Shown here piece after piece: positions 1 to 11,108 of a stretch of 64,000 nucleotides of DNA; within the stretch, counting starts at the first letter, position 1, and the number at the start of each line of letters is the position of its first letter. The position numbers were made by a program, and so were the translations under genes. Source of the stretch: Desmodesmus armatus (taxonomy: Eukaryota; Chlorophyta; Chlorophyceae; Sphaeropleales; Scenedesmaceae); assembly GCA_007449985.2 (NCBI GenBank), contig VIIQ02000076.1, positions 186,001 through 250,000 of the forward strand, read 5' to 3'. Below the pieces are notes generated by a model. It ran no database searches, was not told the DNA's origin, and saw only the letters and a list, made by a program, of their open reading frames with translations.

Positions 1-361
1 GCACGCCAGGCTCTCTGCACAGTACAAAGGACACACAGGAAGCCATGTGTGGCTCAGCACAGGGGCCATGGTCGTGCTGTCATTAATCAGTGGGTGCACA
101 TGTCACAGGAGGGGGACAGCTGGCCCCACACGGCGCTGCAGTCGCAGTCCAAGGTTTCGCATCCCTCTCGTCATCATGCTGCTGTGCACGCCACAAAATG
201 GCTGACACATGCCCGTCATGCCTGAGTGGCACACCCCAAGGTCCAGCACACAACCTCCATGTCCAGGTTGGAACCCTCCTGCTGCTGGGAGACATCGCAT
301 GTTGAAACGGCGACTAGTGCTGCCAGTACCCTCATCTGGACTACGTCTTTATTGTCCAGAG
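1..361. other. No gene recognised at the window edge
   Basis: I see no coding segment here that I can defend. The stretch lies downstream of the stop codon of the minus-strand gene ending at 362, so it probably holds its 3' untranslated region and intergenic DNA. Confidence 0.4.
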
Positions 362-2468
362 CTAGTCTGTGCGCACCTGTATGACCAATGTTGCATGCTT
401 GATGCGGACCATGCGGGCAATGCCCTGCTCCTTCTCTGCTTTCTTCTGCCTCATGAGGGCCCCCCAGGACATCTTGGGGCTGTCTGGGATGATGTCACCA
501 TCCCCTGCACATGCAAGCCAGACGGTAACCATGCCTGGCTGCTGAGTGACTTGTGCCTGTTGTTGGCAACCTCCTGCTGACGTTCCCGCTTGTCAAACAG
601 CACCTTGATTCCTCCTGATAGTGACAGTTGCTGCTCTGATGCCCCCTGAGACTGATACCGCAACTGACAGCTTGTACACGCCTTGGACACACTGTGCCAG
701 ACACATCGTGCAGCACAGCACACCTCATGCAGCGTGGGCATGCCCGCCAGGACCAGACACATGCTGCCAGCACTGCTCTCGACTACACACACGCTGCAAC
801 TAACCCAAACCCATACTGCCAACAGCACTCTCCTGCTGATTGAACGCACCTGCAGGTGGCTCAACAGCAACAGCCACCTCGTCTGCTGAGCGCCTGGCCT
901 TTGCCTCCAGCTGCAGGGCAGGGACCTGTGGGGGCCGCAGTGCCTTGGCTGATGTGGCACGCAGGCGCTGTAGCATGGGGAAGTAGCCCCAACGCCTGCA
1001 GGAAAGGCGCCAACATCGGATGCCGGTACAGCTTGCTAACTTGCTACTATGGTGCGCAGGTGGGTCAAGGTAGGTGCTGTGATGATGGTGGCACCTGACT
1101 GTCATAAGGCAAATCTGTACTGCTGCTGGAGGTCTGTAATGTGATCTCAAGCTTTAGCTGGGGTTGTACAGTTGGTACTGCTTTGACAAGGGCTTTTTTC
1201 AGGAGTGGCAGGCTGCAACTGAGCTATCCCCTGCCACCTAGCACTGTTGTCCTGTGCTGAAGTACGTGAAGACATTACCTGCTTCTCAGTGAGTGCCTGT
1301 GCCTGCAACTGAGATACACTGCTGCTACTGCTCCTGCTGTGCTGTGCTCCTCAGGGCTTGTGTGCTCCAGGGCAGCCTGCTGCTTTCAGACCATGGCATG
1401 CCAACTTGGTGTGGCATGCCATGGTCAGCTTGGTCTTGCAGACCCCTTTAGGTCTGCCATGCCTTGCAACCCAACCAAGGTTGCTCCCCGTTGGGGCACC
1501 CACCCAAGCCCCCCCAGGTTTGAACCCACCTGTGTCCCACCAGCAGATCCTTGGGCACTGGTGCCACTTGGCTGCCCATGCCTGTGCCGCCATCCATGCT
1601 GCTGCGTGCTGTTGCTGCATTCTGCTGCTCCCCTTCAGCTCCTGCGTCGCCTGCTGCCACGTCTGCCTGTGATGCTGCTGCAGCTAGCCCCTCAGTTGGC
1701 AGGCTGACGATGTCAGGTGCCAACTTCAGCAGGCTGCAGTGAACAGCAAGAGGTTCCAAATGCTTGTTGTTGAGCAGTGCAACAGCTCAGGCACCTGTGC
1801 TGTTAGACAGCCACTGATTGTGCAAGTGTTGTGCTGTCCCACGCTGGCTGCTGCTGCTCCGTGCTTCCCAGGTTTGCCTCAAGCTCACTATGGTCACAGC
1901 TGCAGTCTGCGTGTTGCTTGTCACATACGGTGTGCTGCTGCAACAACAGCTGACACTGGTAGTACACTCTTTGGCAGTGAGAGCTTGCATGCAACTGCAG
2001 GTTATGTGTGCAGTGGTGTGCCATGCCAGCACACCTTTCTCCAGCTTCACCATACTGCTTGAACGCCAGGTAGTGCCGCTGTGCTGCATCAAGTTCTGCT
2101 GACACCTGCTTGAGCACTGCCAACACCTGCACAGCATGACATGGTGAACTGTGTGGCTCAACCACATGTGCTGTTGGTTGTGCAGCTGTGAGCCATCAGC
2201 CAGGGAGGGGTAGTCTGCATCGGCAGCTGTTCCTTTATGGCACAAGTAGCTGCTGCCACACTGGGCTGTGAGACGTCCTGCACACCTCTTTGTTGACTCT
2301 GATCTTTCCTTCTTTGGCTGAACAGGCTTTGGTGTTGCTGGAGAACTTCTTGGGCAGAGCATGCAGCTCCTTGAAGTGGCTTTCAGGCACACTCTCCTGC
2401 AGCAGCGTCTCTGCTAGAATGCTCTGCACTGGGCCTGACGGCTTGTAAGGCTTGTGAGAGCCCTCCAT
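362..2468 (-). CDS. Multi-exon protein of unknown function, possibly coiled-coil
   Basis: Not recognised. A chain of phase-compatible exons is visible: 2468-2286 (starts MEGSHKPYKPSG), 2126-2035 (VSAELDAAQRHYLAFKQ), 1733-1530, 995-850 (RRWGYFPMLQRLR and an acidic/basic tail), an uncertain mini-exon near 760-715, about 660-560 (GGIKVLFDKRERQQE), and a last exon from about 500 that holds DSPKMSWGALMRQKK and stops at 362. Most junctions are clean GT-AG, but the joins between about 850 and 500 do not all agree in phase, so the 3' third is approximate. The charged, Gln/Lys/Glu-rich segments look helical. The start codon is only 295 bases from the der stop on the same strand, so this gene follows der closely. 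Function, location and partners cannot be told from the sequence. Confidence 0.42.
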
Positions 2469-2762
2469 GGCCTCAAATAGGCTCTGGCAATTACTGAACG
2501 TGAGTTGAATCGTCCATGTATGCCCAGTCAGACAGAAGCATGCTGTTCATGGCACTGCTGTCAACCTGCCCAGCCAGATCTCGAATTGTAAGACCAGCTC
2601 TGTACAGGACGCACTCTACAACCATAACGTACCATAATTTCGACAAGATTGATCGCGAAACAGGTGCAGCATGGCCGTTGATCATGGTTACGTACAGTCA
2701 CTACAACTGAACAACAACCAGACACACCCATCGATGCTCTGACTTTGTCAAAGGCACGTCTT

Positions 2763-5700
2763 TCAGCGCCTCTTTGAGCCACCACCGCCCCGGCCTGGTC
2801 TGCTTGTCTGGCGGCCGCCTCCATGGCCTGCTGCTGGTGGCCCACTGGGCTTGTCTGGCTTCTCTCCAGTCCTGCGAGCCCTCAGGTACAGCCTGATGGG
2901 GGTGCCCTCAAAGCCCAAGTTATCCCTCATGTTCCGTTCCAGGTACCTGCACAAATGCAGATGCACGCATGCAGATGCATCAACTACGGTACACATTCAG
3001 ACCAGGACAGGGAGGAGGGCAGGAACTCCCAGCAGCAGGCAAAAAAATGCGTCATTACACAGAGCATGCAGCCCAGCATCCAGCACACATGATGACAAGA
3101 TGGGTGCACCCCACCTGCGGTAGTCTTCACTGAAGAGGCGGGGGTCGTTCACAAACAGCACAAACGTGGGAGGGGCGCTCGCCGCCTGTGTGGCGTAGTA
3201 GATCCTGCCTTGCCGCCCGCTGCCCCTCTGGCTGGGTGGCGCCTTCCAAGCTACTGCTTCCCGCAGCACCAGGTTCAGCGTAGCGGTTGATATCCGCCGC
3301 CTGTGCTGCTGCCCTGCTGCCAGTATTGCCTTCAAAACCTCGTCCACGCGCTGCCCCTTGCTGCACAGGCAAAAAGGCACACCATGCTTTCAGTAAGCCT
3401 TGTATGCGCACCTCCAAAGCCATCACTCAGTCCAGCAACTGACTAACGGCATCCTCGTGTGTGCACTGCAGTGATGCAGATGGTAGAACGCCAACAAGCT
3501 CAAAAGTGGAGCGTGTACTGCTGGTACATTTCAGAAAGTGACTCCCCGGCTGCTCCAAGCCACCCACCCACCCAGCCACCCACCTAGCTGTCGTACACAC
3601 CACAGCCGACCACCCCACTGCGCGCAGCTGTGCCTTTACATCAGCCTGGTATGCCTCCATGTCCTCTGCCTCCTTCTCAGACACCCTGTCCCACTTGTTC
3701 ACAGCGATGACACACGCACAGCCTGCCTTTTGCACCTGCTCAGACAGCCGGAAGTCCTACAGACAGCACAATGCAGCAGAGTACAGTGTGGTACATGTAC
3801 ACCCTGAAACAAAGCAGTTTGAAGCACATGCGGCTGCATTGTGCCTGCGCAAGCACAAGGCAGTGCTATGAAGGGTGCATTCTGGCAAGTCTGCCGATCA
3901 GCAACCTTCTGCTGGGCCAAAAAAGTGCTCCATAATCAACCTGGGAGACGGATGCGCAAAGCTCAGCACCCCTGCCCTGCAACACACGTGTGAGAGTGCC
4001 TAGACAAAAGAAGCCAGTGTGGCTGCCTTGTTGGCAGCAGGCTAAGCACCGCACCACACAAGGACATCAACACCACCTGATGGAGAACTGTTCTATGGCG
4101 TCATTACATCAAGGGTGTGTGTATGTAACAGTGTAAGTCCACACTCACTCACTTACCTGCTGCGTCACACCGTCTGAGCCATCCACCACCATGACCACCA
4201 CCTCAGCACGAGACAGGGCACGCAGGGCGCGGTCCACAGACAGTGTCTCGGCACCATCCCTGCATAGGCACAGCAGTGACGACACAATTACAAGGCTGTG
4301 AGCTGTAGCAACGGCAAGGTTCACAGCTGGATGCAACCTCAGCATCACTCCAGTCACCAAATGCAGGGGCGTTATCAATGCGCAGGCGGTTTGTCATGAA
4401 CAAAGCCAAGCCGCCTGGTTCAACCAGGGCAGCGGCTGCTGCTGCCAACAACACTACGCCAAGTCGACGCCCTCCAAAGCAACCCAGCCCCCACGCATCC
4501 CCACACAGTGCGCTTACTTGCTGTCCGCCACGCGTGCGCGCTTGCGTATGCCGGCCGTGTCGATGAGCAGCAGCTTCTGCCCGTCTGGCAGCGTGATGGT
4601 TGTGTCCACAGCGTCCCGTGTGGTGCCGCTGAGGTCACACACTATGGAGCGCTCCTCACCACAGATGGCATTCAGCAAGCTGCTCTTGCCTGCAGGTACA
4701 GTAAATCGGCAAACACAAGGACACCTTTGAATGCATGTTTGAAGGGGGAGTTGGTCGTACTATTACGCAGAAGAACCTTGAGATGTTGCAGGCGGCCTTG
4801 CCTATGCAAGCCACACCCAGCTACTAGGAGATGTTTGACAGTGCAGTTGCCACCGTGCATTGAGGTATCAGCTGGCAGCTGGATTGCCCACTAAGCCATT
4901 AGTGTCTACAGTGTCCTTGTGCCAATGACAGGACAGGGCTAAGCTGAACTTCACAGATGGGCCGCCACGGTGTGTGCGATATGATGCAACGCCAGTCAAG
5001 GGGGACAGGAGGCTGTACTGCTGGACTGTATTGACAGCAAGATGTAAGCTTTGTTAGAGCTGTGCTAATAGTCAAGTCTGAGTATGTTGTGTTGGCTGCA
5101 TCCGTCACCATTGACAGCTGCATATGCTGTGGCTGTGAAGTGACACCTCCAGTGGTGGGCTGACAAAGCCTCATCTGTTGTAATAAGATCGCAAAGCCTC
5201 ATCTGTTGGTTGAGTTTGTAGTTTGTAGCAGACTGGAGCTAGCTCGTCTGGCAAGCATGGAAACTGATAGTGGGGTGTTGTTCCAACCCAGCTACGGCAC
5301 TGGTACACTTACAACAGAGTGGCACTGCCAAGGGCAGCAACCACCCCAGCTTCCGAATTGACATCTTTCACGCACCTGCTGTTGCAGCAGGGAGACGCAA
5401 TCACAAGCATAAACAAGCTTCACACATCGCTTGCCGCACCTTCATCACAAACAGTGTCCGGACAGTTTTGCGCATGAATGACGCTGCACCCAACCACAGC
5501 AGCAGAACCCCAACTAGCCAGGGCCACCCGCATGCGCAGGGTGCCTCGACTTGCCCCTGGAACACTTGCCCCCTACTTGTCAATGACCGTATAACACAGC
5601 GTGGATGAACAACCCTACCAAGCACAAGCAGCAACCAAGCAGCTGTGACACACACCCCTGCAAGATACTGTACAGCGAACACTCAGCATGCTGAGAAGCA

Positions 5701-8061
5701 ATGGGCACCAAACCTGCAGCTAGGCCCCACGATGAGAGGTTTGCGAAAGCACCAGGCGCACTCGGTGTCTGTCTGTACGTGACATGCGCCGCCCCACACA
5801 TCACCAACACAAATATAGAGCAGCAGCAGCAAGCCGCCCAGCTGCAGCTGAAGCCATGTAGCTGGTGTTTGCGCTTGCAGGCATGCACGTTACGCTTGCA
5901 CTGCCAGCGAGTGCTCCCGAAAGGCCCTGAAAAGTGCTGTAACAACAACTTAGCTGCCCCCGGGCAGCGAAACAATCCACGCCACACCACAACAGTGGCA
6001 GCCACCAACCACAACAGCTGCCATGCAACAGCGGCAGTACCAGCTTCAACAGCTGACACGCAAAGCACGGCAAAGCCTGCAACATGCAGGAGGTGCAGCT
6101 AGTGCATTGCACAAGAGGGGACAGCAGCTGTGCCTGCGCAGCGCCAGCACTGCGCTGCCAGCACGGCAACAATGTGATAAGCTCAAGCCATACACACCCA
6201 TGCACCGCCGCAGCCAGCTGGTGCACTGCACAAGAGGCCAAGACAGCGGCTGTGCCTGCGCAGCGCCAGCACTGCGCTGCCAGCACGTCAACTCTTTAAC
6301 AAGCTCAGCCTGCAACCACGCATACACACCCCTGCACCACCGCAGCCAGCTGCTGCAGCGTGCTCCAGAGGCTACCGATGCGCACGACTGCTTACACATA
6401 TGCAATTGGCCCCTCCAGACTGCCCTCAGCGAACTGGCGCACAATGGGCTCGTCTGTGGTATCAAACTCCTCTGTCGTGCCCTCCCACACCACCTTGCCA
6501 TTGTGCAGGAAAATGATGCGGTCGACAGCCCGGCGGATGGTAGAATGCTGGTGCGTGACAACAATGTAACTGCTGATGCCACCTTGGCTGCTGCTCGCAC
6601 TGCTGCCGTTGCTGCTGCTGCCGCCGTTGCTTTCCCGCTTTTGCTGCAAGCTGCGGATCAAGTCCTCAACCACAGTAGACGCAACGGGGTCGAGGCCAGC
6701 AGTAGGCTCGTCATACATGAGCACCTGCTCTGCTGTGTTGCGCTTGTCTGTGACAACAGCACGGGCCAGCGCAACACGCTTCTTCATACCCCCAGACAGC
6801 TCAGAAGGGTACAAAGACTCCACTCCCGTCAAGCCCACCTGCCCTAAGCTCTCTGCCACCCTGCGCTGAATCTCTGCCTTGGGTAGGTCAGAGTGCTCGT
6901 ACAACAGAAAGCCCACATTCTCCCCCACAGTCAACGAGTCAAACAGTGCTGCGTTCTGAAACACCATGCCCACCCTAAGTGGCTCATCATCACTCTGATC
7001 TGACAGCAGGCCCACCCTGGTCTTGCCGCAGATGAGGATTTCCCCCTTGTCTGGTGCCAGCAGGCCTGCTGCTAGCCGTAGGGTAGTGGACTTGCCTGTG
7101 CCTGATGCACCAATGATCCCTACTGACTCTCCACGCCTGATCTTGAAGGTGGCGCCCTGCAGGATGCGCTTGCTGCCAAACGACTTGTGCACATCCCTGA
7201 ACTCTATCAGCACGTCATCCTCCGGCGAAACAGCGCCTGCCCGTGTGGGTAAACTAGGTGCTGACGTTGAAGGAGCATCAAGATCTAATTCTACACTGCG
7301 GACTATGCTGAGCCTTCTGCTGCTGCGACGATGCTTGTGCTGTTGCCATGGCCGAGCGGGCTGCTGCGGAATGCATGCATGCGACTGCAGACATGAGCAC
7401 TGTGCTATGCGTTTGTTGAGCATCCCAGAGACGACGATCAGTGTGGTGACTGGGGAGCAGTAGCAGACTGCACAGACTGCACTGGGAAGCACTCACGGCA
7501 AGGAGCTCCAAAGAACTGGGAACAAAAGTTGCAATCACAGGGTAGACAGGGACACTTCCTTTCCCTCCAGCTTAAAGCTGACCAATGGTCAGGATGAACG
7601 CACTATGGAATATTATGTAAGCCCTTACATAACCGGCCTGCACCTACACAGATGCCACTCAAATGCCACTGACCCAGATGCAGATGCTTTCGCTGTCGCT
7701 GCATATCTGAATATTATGGATTGGGGTGTCCCCCCCCTTCTTCCTCACCCTCCCCCCCCCCCCCCCCTCCTCACCCTCCCAGTGCCCACCTCCCAGTGCC
7801 CCCCACCCCACCCCCCTTCCTCACCCTCCCAGTGCCCACCTCCCAGTGCCCCCCACCCCCCACCCTGACTCACCAACGTTAGGCCTGCCCACGATGGCAA
7901 TAGCCAGTGGCTTATCGTCCTCGTCCTCCGTCTCCATGCCCTTGGGTGGTGGCAGCGTACCCACCAGCTGGTCCAGCAGCTCACCAGTGCCTGTGCCACT
8001 GATGGCAGAGATGGGCCACGGCTCGAGACCCATCTCCCAAAACTCAGCAGCCTGGTCAAAC

Positions 8062-8115
<54 letters not shown>

Positions 8116-10688
8116 GCAGCGGCAGCAGCAGCAGCAGGCGGTTACGGCACTACCCAGTGCGAAAGGTAGTGCTAGTCTATGGCCCATGTGAGGTGCCACC
8201 TTGATACATGCTGCTGCCACCAGATGCAGTGACCCTCCTAGTGTACTAGTATCATTACCAAGCTACCAGCAATGAAGCAAGCAGTAACCAAACATGTGAG
8301 TAAGCATGGGGTGTGTGGCTGACATGATGACAACCCCACCTGTGTCGCCCCCTTGGTTGTGCTCTCACACTTGTTGACTGCCAGCACCATAATAACAATA
8401 CACCCCCCCCCCCCCACACACACACAGGACAAACACCCCCCCCCCAAAAGTAATAATCACCCCCCCCCCCCGCAAAAAAGTAACAATCACCCCCCCCCCA
8501 GTAACAACCCCACCTGTGTTGCCCCCTTGGTAGTGCTCTCGCACTTGTTGACTGCCAGCACCACAGGCTTGGAGGGGTGGTTCTGCCTCAGCCAAGTCAG
8601 CACCTCCTGATCAGAGGGGTGCAGCCCATACTGACCATCCACCACCAGCACAATGCTGTCAGCCTCAACAACACCTGCACAAAATGCACAACAGCAACAA
8701 CACAACCATTGACATTTTGTCCTGCAGTCCGTCATGGTCGGTATATACATACATGAGTTGACATTAACTGTCGATTAAGAGCTTGCATGTGCATGACGTG
8801 CGTGCATACCCTCTGTCACACAGAGGTGTAAGCACCACAGCAACAACATGGCACTCCCAGGGGCTGTACATGCAGCAAGTTCTGCTGCTGATGTCCAATG
8901 TAGAGCCATTGCTGACTGCAGCTGCGCACATTGCTCAGCACACATCCTACACAACAGCAGGCGGCTGGTTGCTCACGCCCAGCTTGGCCACAAAGCTCAT
9001 GATGCATTGCTGCAGCAGTACTGCAGCTGGAAGAAAAATCGAAGGCGTGCGGCGTCCCTCATCGGTGAGGCTTAGCCTCCGGCCCCCGGCCGTCGGGCAA
9101 CCTGACTGAGTTGTGTGTGGCCAGCCGGTGGGGGGTACGCCCCCCTTGGACACTCCCCCAAAAAATGGAAAATAGTAAAATCAAAACCAATGAAAGCTGC
9201 TGTGCGCACCTGCAGCTGCCTGCCTCTCAATAGCCTGTGGCAGTCCGTCTGCTGATATTGAGGCCATGGCTGCTGCCTGCTGGTCAGCTGGCAAGCGGGT
9301 GGCGTCACTCATCAAACCACCTGCACACACGCACACGTCAACATACACAAAAATGAGTCAAGCATTGTAAGAAATAGAAGGGTTGAGGCTGACAATCAAG
9401 AGCACCTGCATCACCAATACAAGCACTGCAAGCATACTCATGCTGCAGCTGCCGCTGGTGCCTTGCGCTGCTGCTACAGTCACCAAATACTGTGCTGCAT
9501 CACCACGCTCCCTATTGCCATTGTTATTGTATCTCCCTCACCTGTGTCAATAAGGCAGTACTCCTTGTCCCCCCAGCACAGACACAACCGCGCTGTTGAT
9601 GATAATGATGCACTGCGAGTATATTCCCGCTGCTGCTGCTGGTGCATCGCGCTGTTGCTGTAAGCCCCCCCCCCCCATACCATTTCTTGTCCCTCACCTG
9701 TGTCAATCAGGCAGTACTCCTTGTCCCCCCAGAAGGCACGTGTGTACAGCCGGTCACGTGTCACACCCGGGTAGTCATACACAACTGCCAGACTGGACCC
9801 AGCTAGCCTATTGAACAGTGCTGACTTCCCCACATTGGGCCGACCCACGATGGCAACCTTAGGCAGAGCTTCGATCGGCAGCTGGGCCTTGCGAAGCTTG
9901 CGGGGGACGTACCCCGCCCTGTCTTTTGCGGTTTTGCGGCCGCCGCTGCTGCTGCTGCTGGTTGTGGCTGCTGCTGCTGCTGCTCGCCGCTCCTCAAGGC
10001 GGGCTTGAAGCTCGGCTGCTTGCTGGGGGGTGTTGATGGAACCAAACTCTAGCAAGAGGTCCTCATCTGCAAAAGCATCTGCGAAAGCAGATACAGGTAC
10101 AGACGACACACACATGAAGTGCGCATACACAAGTACAGTTTACAGGGTTGGGTGATGTTGCAGGGGATGGTGGGTACAGACTGCAGAGCTGCTACAAGTA
10201 GAATGGTGCGATGTTGCGAGGTGCAGGGACTGAGGCCCAGTCTGGAGTCACATACACTTGCTGAACATACACTTTCTGCACGAACAGTGTGGTATGCAGT
10301 GTTCAGAACCCTTGAATGAAGTGCTGAGACCGTTCAGAAGCCCACACAGGTTGAGAATGTGTGGCAGCAGCAGCAGCACGACACTCGTATGGCCAGAAGG
10401 GCATGCAAGCAAACGCATATGATCCCCGAAAGCCTGCTGGGCTGCGTAGAAAGACGTACCAAGTGGCTCTTCTTCATCATCCGGCAAGTCCTTCAGCTTC
10501 TCAACCAGGGCAGCCGCGATTTTTTCAAACTTCTGCGCCTCCTCGTCAGACACGTCAGCCTCTGATGTGATGCTGGAGCGAAGGCTGATGCGTCCGGGAA
10601 GCTGGTGCTTTGAAGTTAATCTACAAGAGACTCTTTGTTGCCGTGCCAGAGGTGCACATGCACCACGCTGCAGGAACGAGGCAAGCAT
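2763..10688 (-). CDS. Plastid-type Der/EngA double GTPase
   Basis: Ribosome-associated GTPase with two tandem Era-like G domains and a C-terminal KH-like domain. The family assembles the large subunit of bacterial-type ribosomes; the plant homologue acts in the chloroplast. Exons: 10688-10460, 10066-9698, 9320-9210, 8674-8514, 8051-7874, 4689-4518, 4259-4157, 3756-3584, 3360-3115, 2946-2763. They join in frame to 641 residues. G1 motifs [12 protein letters not shown] (domain 1) and [12 protein letters not shown] (domain 2, split by intron 5) are present, with DTAG-type switch residues, and NKCE and NKWD as G4. The KH region contains RIYYATQ and [10 protein letters not shown]. The tail is Gly/Arg-rich. 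The first 45 residues are rich in Ser, Arg and Ala with few acids, as in a transit peptide. Intron 5 (4690-7873) encloses another gene. Introns near exons 2, 4 and 5 carry exon-end copies and C runs. Confidence 0.93.
6098..6346. repeat. Tandem duplication of about 120-130 bp downstream of the ABC gene
   Basis: Two direct copies (6098-6214 and 6215-6346) start with AGCTRGTGCAYTGCACAAG and share the GTGCCTGCGCAGCGCCAGC core and a CACACCC...CACCGC end. A third copy is begun at 6347. They lie just past the stop of the nested gene, in its likely 3' region and within der intron 5. Confidence 0.8.
6392..7492 (-). CDS. TGD3-like plastid ABC transporter ATPase, nested in a der intron
   Basis: Single-exon ABC ATPase of the MlaF/TGD3 class, which powers lipid import across the plastid inner envelope with TGD1 permease and TGD2 substrate-binding partners. 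Visible motifs: Walker [10 protein letters not shown], signature LSGGMKKR, Walker [14 protein letters not shown], and H-loop VTHQH. The first 60 or so residues are basic and Ser/Arg-rich, which suggests a transit peptide. An internal Met at 7423 is an equally good start (343 instead of 366 residues). A low-complexity Ser/Gly/Asn insert lies after Walker B, before the H-loop. The gene is complete, has no introns although its neighbours have 8-15 exons, and sits inside der intron 5 in the same orientation. The stop codon overlaps a TGTAA motif. Assignment to TGD3 rests on the family pattern; another MlaF-type ATPase is possible. Confidence 0.88.
   Translation of the reverse strand: MLPSAVCAVCYCSPVTTLIVVSGMLNKRIAQCSCLQSHACIPQQPARPWQQHKHRRSSRRLSIVRSVELDLDAPSTSAPSLPTRAGAVSPEDDVLIEFRDVHKSFGSKRILQGATFKIRRGESVGIIGASGTGKSTTLRLAAGLLAPDKGEILICGKTRVGLLSDQSDDEPLRVGMVFQNAALFDSLTVGENVGFLLYEHSDLPKAEIQRRVAESLGQVGLTGVESLYPSELSGGMKKRVALARAVVTDKRNTAEQVLMYDEPTAGLDPVASTVVEDLIRSLQQKRESNGGSSSNGSSASSSQGGISSYIVVTHQHSTIRRAVDRIIFLHNGKVVWEGTTEEFDTTDEPIVRQFAEGSLEGPIAYV
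7744..7866. repeat. C-rich minisatellite beside the der exon 5 donor
   Basis: A run of C is followed by two roughly 50-bp copies of a CCTCACCCTCCCAGTGCCC unit. On the coding (minus) strand it is G-rich and begins within ten bases of the exon 5 donor at 7873. Confidence 0.75.
8063..8137. repeat. (CAG)17 triplet repeat plus interrupted continuation
   Basis: Seventeen uninterrupted CAG units (8063-8113) are followed by CGG-interrupted units to 8137. On the minus strand this is a CTG tract ending about 12 bases before the acceptor of der exon 5 (exon starts 8051), so it occupies the pyrimidine-tract position. If a more upstream acceptor were used it would add polyalanine. Confidence 0.85.
8338..8389 (-). 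repeat. Intronic copy of the der exon 4 end with its donor
   Basis: About 52 bases match the true exon end at 8513-8563 with a few substitutions. The copy still encodes [16 protein letters not shown] and keeps the CAG/GTG donor. C runs separate the two copies. Confidence 0.85.
9536..9577 (-). repeat. Intronic copy of the der exon 2 end with its donor
   Basis: About 40 bases match the true exon end (9693-9735), including the donor, with one or two substitutions. It would encode [12 protein letters not shown] again. A C run lies between the copies. Confidence 0.85.
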
Positions 10689-11108
10689 TCTTCCTGGTCA
10701 CTGCTGCTGCTGCTGCTGGTGCTGCTGAGTGATTTGTTAAGAACGCACTCGTGGCATACCAGTAATGTGCAGAGTGAATCAGAGCTTTTTGGTGATTCTT
10801 TGAAGCTGTGCCAGGATGTGTCTGGGCGTCCAAGTGAGTGTCACTGTTAGCATTATGTAAGCAACCAATGGAAGCGCCGCGCTGGTCCTTCTTGGGCATT
10901 TTACATGTGTTAATGAAGAGTCATTGCGCCTATGTACGTGGCCCGCCAACATATTGATCCTGTCTCCTGCGTGATCCCATGGATGGTCCTCGACCAGCGC
11001 CATTGAGCTGAATACAGTCGCATACGTGATCTACATTGGTTCAAACTCTGACAGTTAGGCTCTGGCAGCGGTTGGGGGGTTGCAGTGTAGATCATAGATT
11101 GAGGCAGC
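10689..11108. promoter_or_regulatory. Divergent promoter region between der and PP5
   Basis: The start codons of der (10688, minus) and PP5 (11109, plus) face away from each other with 420 bases between them. Both promoters must lie here or share this segment. I see no convincing TATA box; a CTG run occurs at about 10703-10725. Confidence 0.55.

Noticed and set aside
8051..8137. Polyalanine insert in Der encoded by the CAG repeat
   Set aside because: The acceptor at 8052 gives the family-typical join [11 protein letters not shown] with correct phase, leaving the repeat in the intron.
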